DNA of 34,821 nucleotides. Origin: CAZOWL01 sp964583605. Lineage in GTDB: Bacteria; Pseudomonadota; Gammaproteobacteria; Chromatiales; Chromatiaceae. The stretch spans positions 1 to 34,821 of the forward strand of contig CAZOWL010000042.1 in NCBI GenBank assembly GCA_964583605.1, read 5' to 3'. The position numbers and the translations under genes were made by a program. The notes under the pieces are model-generated. The model was not told the origin of the DNA. It was given only the letters and a program-made list of their open reading frames with translations, and searched no databases. This document shows positions 31,801-34,821 of the stretch, piece by piece (position 1 is the stretch's first letter; each line of letters starts with the position of its first letter).

Positions 31801-33519
31801 TCAAGCCAGCTCCCGCTCCGGTGACAGGTGCATCTCGTGCTGCCCTTTGCCTTGGGCGATCATCGGATAGACATTCTCGGTCGGATCGACGACCACATCG
31901 AGGAAGACCAGCCGATCGCGCATTGCGAATGCCTCGCGCATCGCCGCCTCGAGATGGCTGGGCTGATCGACGCGCATCCCGACATGACCGAAGCTTTCGG
32001 CAAGCTTGACGAAATCCGGCAGGGCGTCGACGTAGGAGTGCGAGTAACGCCCTTCATAGAAGAGCTCCTGCCACTGCCGCACCATCCCCATGTAGCCGTT
32101 GTTGAGCAGGACGATCTTGATGGGCAGCGCGTACTGCTTGCAGGTCGCGAGCTCCTGGATGCACATGAGGATGCTCGCCTCGCCCGAGATGCAGGCCACC
32201 GTCGCGTCAGGGAAGGCGAGCTGCACACCCATCGCCGCCGGCAGGCCAAAGCCCATCGTGCCGAGGCCGCCAGAGTTGATCCAGCGCCGTGGTTTGTCGA
32301 AGGGATAGAACTGCGCCGCAAACATCTGGTGCTGGCCGACATCTGACGTCAGATACAGGTCGCCATTGGTGACCTTGTACAGGGTCTCGACGGCGAATTG
32401 GGGCTTGATGCGGTCGCTGGCGCGGTCGTAGCCCAGGCAATTGAGGCCGCGCCAGACTTCGATCTGTCGCCACCAGTCGGCCAATGTCTCCGCCGGTGGA
32501 CCGCCGCCCATCTCCTGCAGCACCCGCACGGTATCACGGAGCACGCCGGCCACCTGGCCAACGATCGGGATGTCCACGCGGACGGTCTTCGAGATCGATG
32601 AGGGATCGACATCGATATGGATGATCTTGGCGTGCGGGCAGAAGTGCTCGATCTTGCCCGTGACCCGGTCGTCAAAGCGCGCGCCGATCGCGATCAGCGT
32701 ATCGCACTCGTGCATGGCCATATTGGCCTCATAGGTCCCATGCATGCCCAGCATGCCGAGGAACTGTCGATCGGTCATCGGATAGGCGCCGAGACCCATC
32801 AGCGTGCTCGTAATCGGGAAGCTGGTCGCGCGCACAAGCTCGGTCAGCTCGGCCGAGGCCTCGCCGAGCACGACCCCGCCGCCGGTGTAGATCACCGGGC
32901 GCTTGGCGCCGCGCATCGCCTCGACGGCGCGCTTGATCTGGCCGAGGTGTCCCTTCTCGACCGGGTTGTACGAGCGCATCTTGATGGTGCCCGGGTATTC
33001 GTAGGGGACACGGATATTCGGGTCGGTGACATCCTTCGGGATATCGACGACGACAGGTCCTGGGCGTCCTGAGGTGGCAATGTAGAAGGCCTTGCGGATG
33101 ACGGTCCCAAGGTCGCGGACGTTCTTCACGAGGAAGTTGTGCTTCACGCATGGACGCGTGATACCGACGGTGTCCACCTCCTGGAAGGCATCGCTACCGA
33201 TCACAGGCGTTGGCACCTGGCCTGTGAGTATGACCACCGGGATGGAATCCATGTGAGCCGTCGCGATGCCCGTCACCGCGTTCGTCGCGCCGGGGCCGGA
33301 CGTCACTAACGCGACCCCGCACTTACCCGTGGCCCGGGCGTAGCCGTCGGCGGCGTGGGTCGCCCCCTGCTCATGCCGCACCAGGATGTGGCGGATCTTA
33401 TCCTGTTTGAACAGGGCATCGTAGATATGCAGCACGGCACCGCCGGGATAGCCGAAAACGAGCTCCACGCCCTCGTCGAGGAGCGCCTGCACGACGATCT
33501 CGCCACCACTCAATTCCAC
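31801..33519 (-). CDS. ilvI: Acetolactate synthase large (catalytic) subunit
   Basis: A 572-residue thiamine diphosphate enzyme that makes acetolactate from two pyruvates. The catalytic Glu region VRHEQGATHAADGYARA (about 45-61), the FAD-binding central domain and the C-terminal ThDP/Mg motif SGEASILMCIQELAT then LNNGYMGMVRQWQ are present. The start is GTG at 33519, giving VELSGGEIVVQALLDEGVE, with GGGAGG eight bases upstream; the in-frame extension to 33621 is Arg-rich and unlike the family. A promoter candidate lies at 33610-33637. Confidence 0.93.
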   Translation of the reverse strand: MELSGGEIVVQALLDEGVELVFGYPGGAVLHIYDALFKQDKIRHILVRHEQGATHAADGYARATGKCGVALVTSGPGATNAVTGIATAHMDSIPVVILTGQVPTPVIGSDAFQEVDTVGITRPCVKHNFLVKNVRDLGTVIRKAFYIATSGRPGPVVVDIPKDVTDPNIRVPYEYPGTIKMRSYNPVEKGHLGQIKRAVEAMRGAKRPVIYTGGGVVLGEASAELTELVRATSFPITSTLMGLGAYPMTDRQFLGMLGMHGTYEANMAMHECDTLIAIGARFDDRVTGKIEHFCPHAKIIHIDVDPSSISKTVRVDIPIVGQVAGVLRDTVRVLQEMGGGPPAETLADWWRQIEVWRGLNCLGYDRASDRIKPQFAVETLYKVTNGDLYLTSDVGQHQMFAAQFYPFDKPRRWINSGGLGTMGFGLPAAMGVQLAFPDATVACISGEASILMCIQELATCKQYALPIKIVLLNNGYMGMVRQWQELFYEGRYSHSYVDALPDFVKLAESFGHVGMRVDQPSHLEAAMREAFAMRDRLVFLDVVVDPTENVYPMIAQGKGQHEMHLSPERELA

Positions 33520-33609
33520 CGCCGCGACCTCCCGTCCGTGCGGTCTCGCGGGGAGCCACCTCCACCGACAACGCCGGACATGACGAAAATATCGGAAAAA
33601 GAAAAGAAC

Positions 33610-33637
33610 CTTACAACCCACGTCGCGCGGCGGTCAA
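33610..33637 (-). promoter_or_regulatory. Candidate sigma-70 promoter of ilvIHC
   Basis: On the minus strand TTGACC (33637-33632) is followed after 16 bases by TGTAAG (33615-33610). This leaves a leader of roughly 85 bases before the ilvI GTG. The -35 is a good match, the -10 moderate. Confidence 0.45.
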
Positions 33638-33933
33638 GATTGTCGATTGGTGTCGAGCATGACCGGCCGTGACGGCCCGAAAATGATGATCGCCGGCGGT
33701 TATGGCTGCGCGAGCTTTCGCGAGAATCAATAGCCGTCTACGATGTGTCCTCCAGGCACGCCACTGAGCTGACACCAGGAAACGGTTCCGGCGTGACCGG
33801 GCGTGGCGGTGGGTTGGCCCCGCGCCGGCGATGTCGACCCCCGGGCCGAGCCCAACAGGGATCCAGCTGACAGCTCGCCGGGCCGTTCGGCGACGCGCCC
33901 CAGTGGACTTGTCGTATCGACTGGAGGAATCCC
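33638..33933. other. Divergent spacer between ilvI and the dehydrogenase gene
   Basis: 296 bases without a supported gene. A perfect small hairpin, CGCGA-GCTT-TCGCG, lies at 33709-33722. No promoter for the gene at 33934 could be fixed. Confidence 0.4.
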
Positions 33934-34767
33934 ATGGCGAGCCAAGATCGCGCCGTTCTCATCACCGGCTGCTCGAGCGGCATCGGCTATGCGTGTGCCC
34001 ACGGCCTCGTCAGGCGTGGGTTTCAGATCATCGCCTCGGCGCGCAAGGCGGACGATGTCGAGCGCCTCCGCGGGGAAGGGTTGGCCTGTGTCCGCCTGGA
34101 TCTGGATGACCCGCAGAGTATCCGCGAGGCCGTTGGCGCGACGCTGGACCTGACCGGAGGCCGGCTCTACGGCCTCTTCAACAACGCGGCTTACGGCCAG
34201 GCCGGCGCGATCGAAGACCTGCCGACGGAGGCCCTGCGCGCCCAGTTCGAGACCAACCTGTTCGGCTGCCAGGACCTGATCCGGCAGGTGCTCCCGATGA
34301 TGCGTCAACAAGGCCGCGGGCGCATCGTGCAGAACAGCTCGGTGCTCGGCTTCGTCGGCCTCGCTTACCGCGGCGCCTACGTGGCCAGCAAGTTCGCGCT
34401 GGAAGGGCTCACCGATACGCTGCGCCTCGAGCTGCGCGGCACGGGCATCGCCGTCTCCTTGATCGAGCCCGGTCCGATACGGAGCCACTTTCGCGCGAAC
34501 AGCTACAAGGCCTGGTGCCGCTATATCGATCCGGAGCACAGCCCGCATCGCGAGACCTATCGCGCCTTCGAGGAGCGCCTGCGCAAGGAGGGGGCGGTGC
34601 AACGCTTCACGCTCGGGCCGGAGGCCGTCCTAAAGCGGCTCATTCAGGCCTTGGAGAGTCCCCGCCCAAAGCCGCGCTATTACGTCACGCTGCCGACCCA
34701 TCTGCTGGGCGCACTGCGACGCGTGCTCCCGACCCGTGCGATGGACTGGCTGCTGGCCAGGATCTGA
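33934..34767 (+). CDS. Short-chain dehydrogenase/reductase (SDR family)
   Basis: A 277-residue classical SDR. The dinucleotide motif TGCSSGIG (11-18), the structural NNAAYG motif, the catalytic Ser in VQNSSVLG (about 134-135) and Tyr149/Lys153 in YVASK are all present. The residues after the first strand include ASARK, where Arg suggests NADP(H) preference (inferred). The C-terminal part contains hydrophobic segment LPTHLLGALRRVLPTR, a pattern seen in SDRs annotated as acting on lipids or sterols, but the substrate is unknown. GGAGGA lies 8 bases before the ATG. Divergent from ilvI. Confidence 0.88.
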   Translation: MASQDRAVLITGCSSGIGYACAHGLVRRGFQIIASARKADDVERLRGEGLACVRLDLDDPQSIREAVGATLDLTGGRLYGLFNNAAYGQAGAIEDLPTEALRAQFETNLFGCQDLIRQVLPMMRQQGRGRIVQNSSVLGFVGLAYRGAYVASKFALEGLTDTLRLELRGTGIAVSLIEPGPIRSHFRANSYKAWCRYIDPEHSPHRETYRAFEERLRKEGAVQRFTLGPEAVLKRLIQALESPRPKPRYYVTLPTHLLGALRRVLPTRAMDWLLARI

Positions 34768-34774
34768 CGATCAT

Positions 34775-34819
34775 GGGGCGAGCCGAGCCACCCCGGACGA
34801 TGAAATGTCGCCTCGCCCC
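34775..34819 (+). terminator. Inverted repeat after the dehydrogenase gene
   Basis: GGGGCGAG (34775-34782) pairs with CTCGCCCC (34812-34819) at the very end of the window. The loop is long, 29 bases, and no T-tract can be seen because the window ends. It may be part of another dispersed palindrome. Confidence 0.3.
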
Positions 34820-34821
34820 TG

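Noticed and set aside
33727..34602. Minus-strand open frame (291 codons) opposite the dehydrogenase
   Set aside because: All SDR motifs are on the plus strand; this frame has none.
1..34821. CRISPR arrays, tRNA or rRNA genes
   Set aside because: No regularly spaced repeats, cloverleaf or rRNA-like sequence was noticed on either strand.

Overview
The window is about 34.8 kb of GC-rich DNA with gammaproteobacterial-type genes. Anaerobic energy-conversion complexes, a molybdate uptake locus and a probable nifQ remnant suggest an anaerobic, nitrogen-fixing gammaproteobacterium such as a purple sulfur bacterium (Chromatiales). That lineage is an inference from gene content and protein style; no rRNA or other marker is present.

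Layout. (1) Positions 122-5357, minus strand: a six-gene operon, echA-echF, for a group 4 (Ech-type) energy-converting [NiFe] hydrogenase. All four nickel-binding cysteines are present. (2) 5707-13585, plus strand: a tightly packed six-gene operon I cannot match to a described system. It encodes a repeat protein, a GrpE-like protein, a divergent Hsp70, an NrdG-like radical-SAM enzyme and two tandem Ycf46-type AAA+ ATPases. (3) 13708-23243, plus strand: thirteen genes for an Mrp-antiporter/hydrogenase-like membrane complex whose composition (two large antiporter-type subunits) matches archaeal Mbx (MBS, sulfane reductase) better than Mbh. The catalytic subunit has lost one [NiFe] cysteine and the small subunit has lost one ligand of the proximal iron-sulfur cluster. 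(4) 23491-29048: modE, then about 2 kb of decayed DNA, then modABC. The decayed part holds a nifQ-like remnant, a broken binding-protein gene and 25-bp direct repeats. (5) 29339-30124: a 5'-truncated chemoreceptor gene. (6) 30146-33519, minus strand: the ilvI-ilvH-ilvC branched-chain amino acid operon. (7) 33934-34767: a short-chain dehydrogenase.

Working together. Ech and the Mbx-like complex would both exchange electrons between ferredoxin and an acceptor while moving H+ or Na+. In a phototroph either could run in reverse, using the ion gradient to make low-potential ferredoxin, for example for nitrogenase; the neighbouring molybdate and nifQ traces fit this but do not prove it. The chaperone/AAA+/radical-SAM operon lies between the two complexes, divergent from ech and codirectional with mbx. 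It may serve their assembly or repair, or may be an independent remodelling system. It is the best candidate here for an undescribed system.
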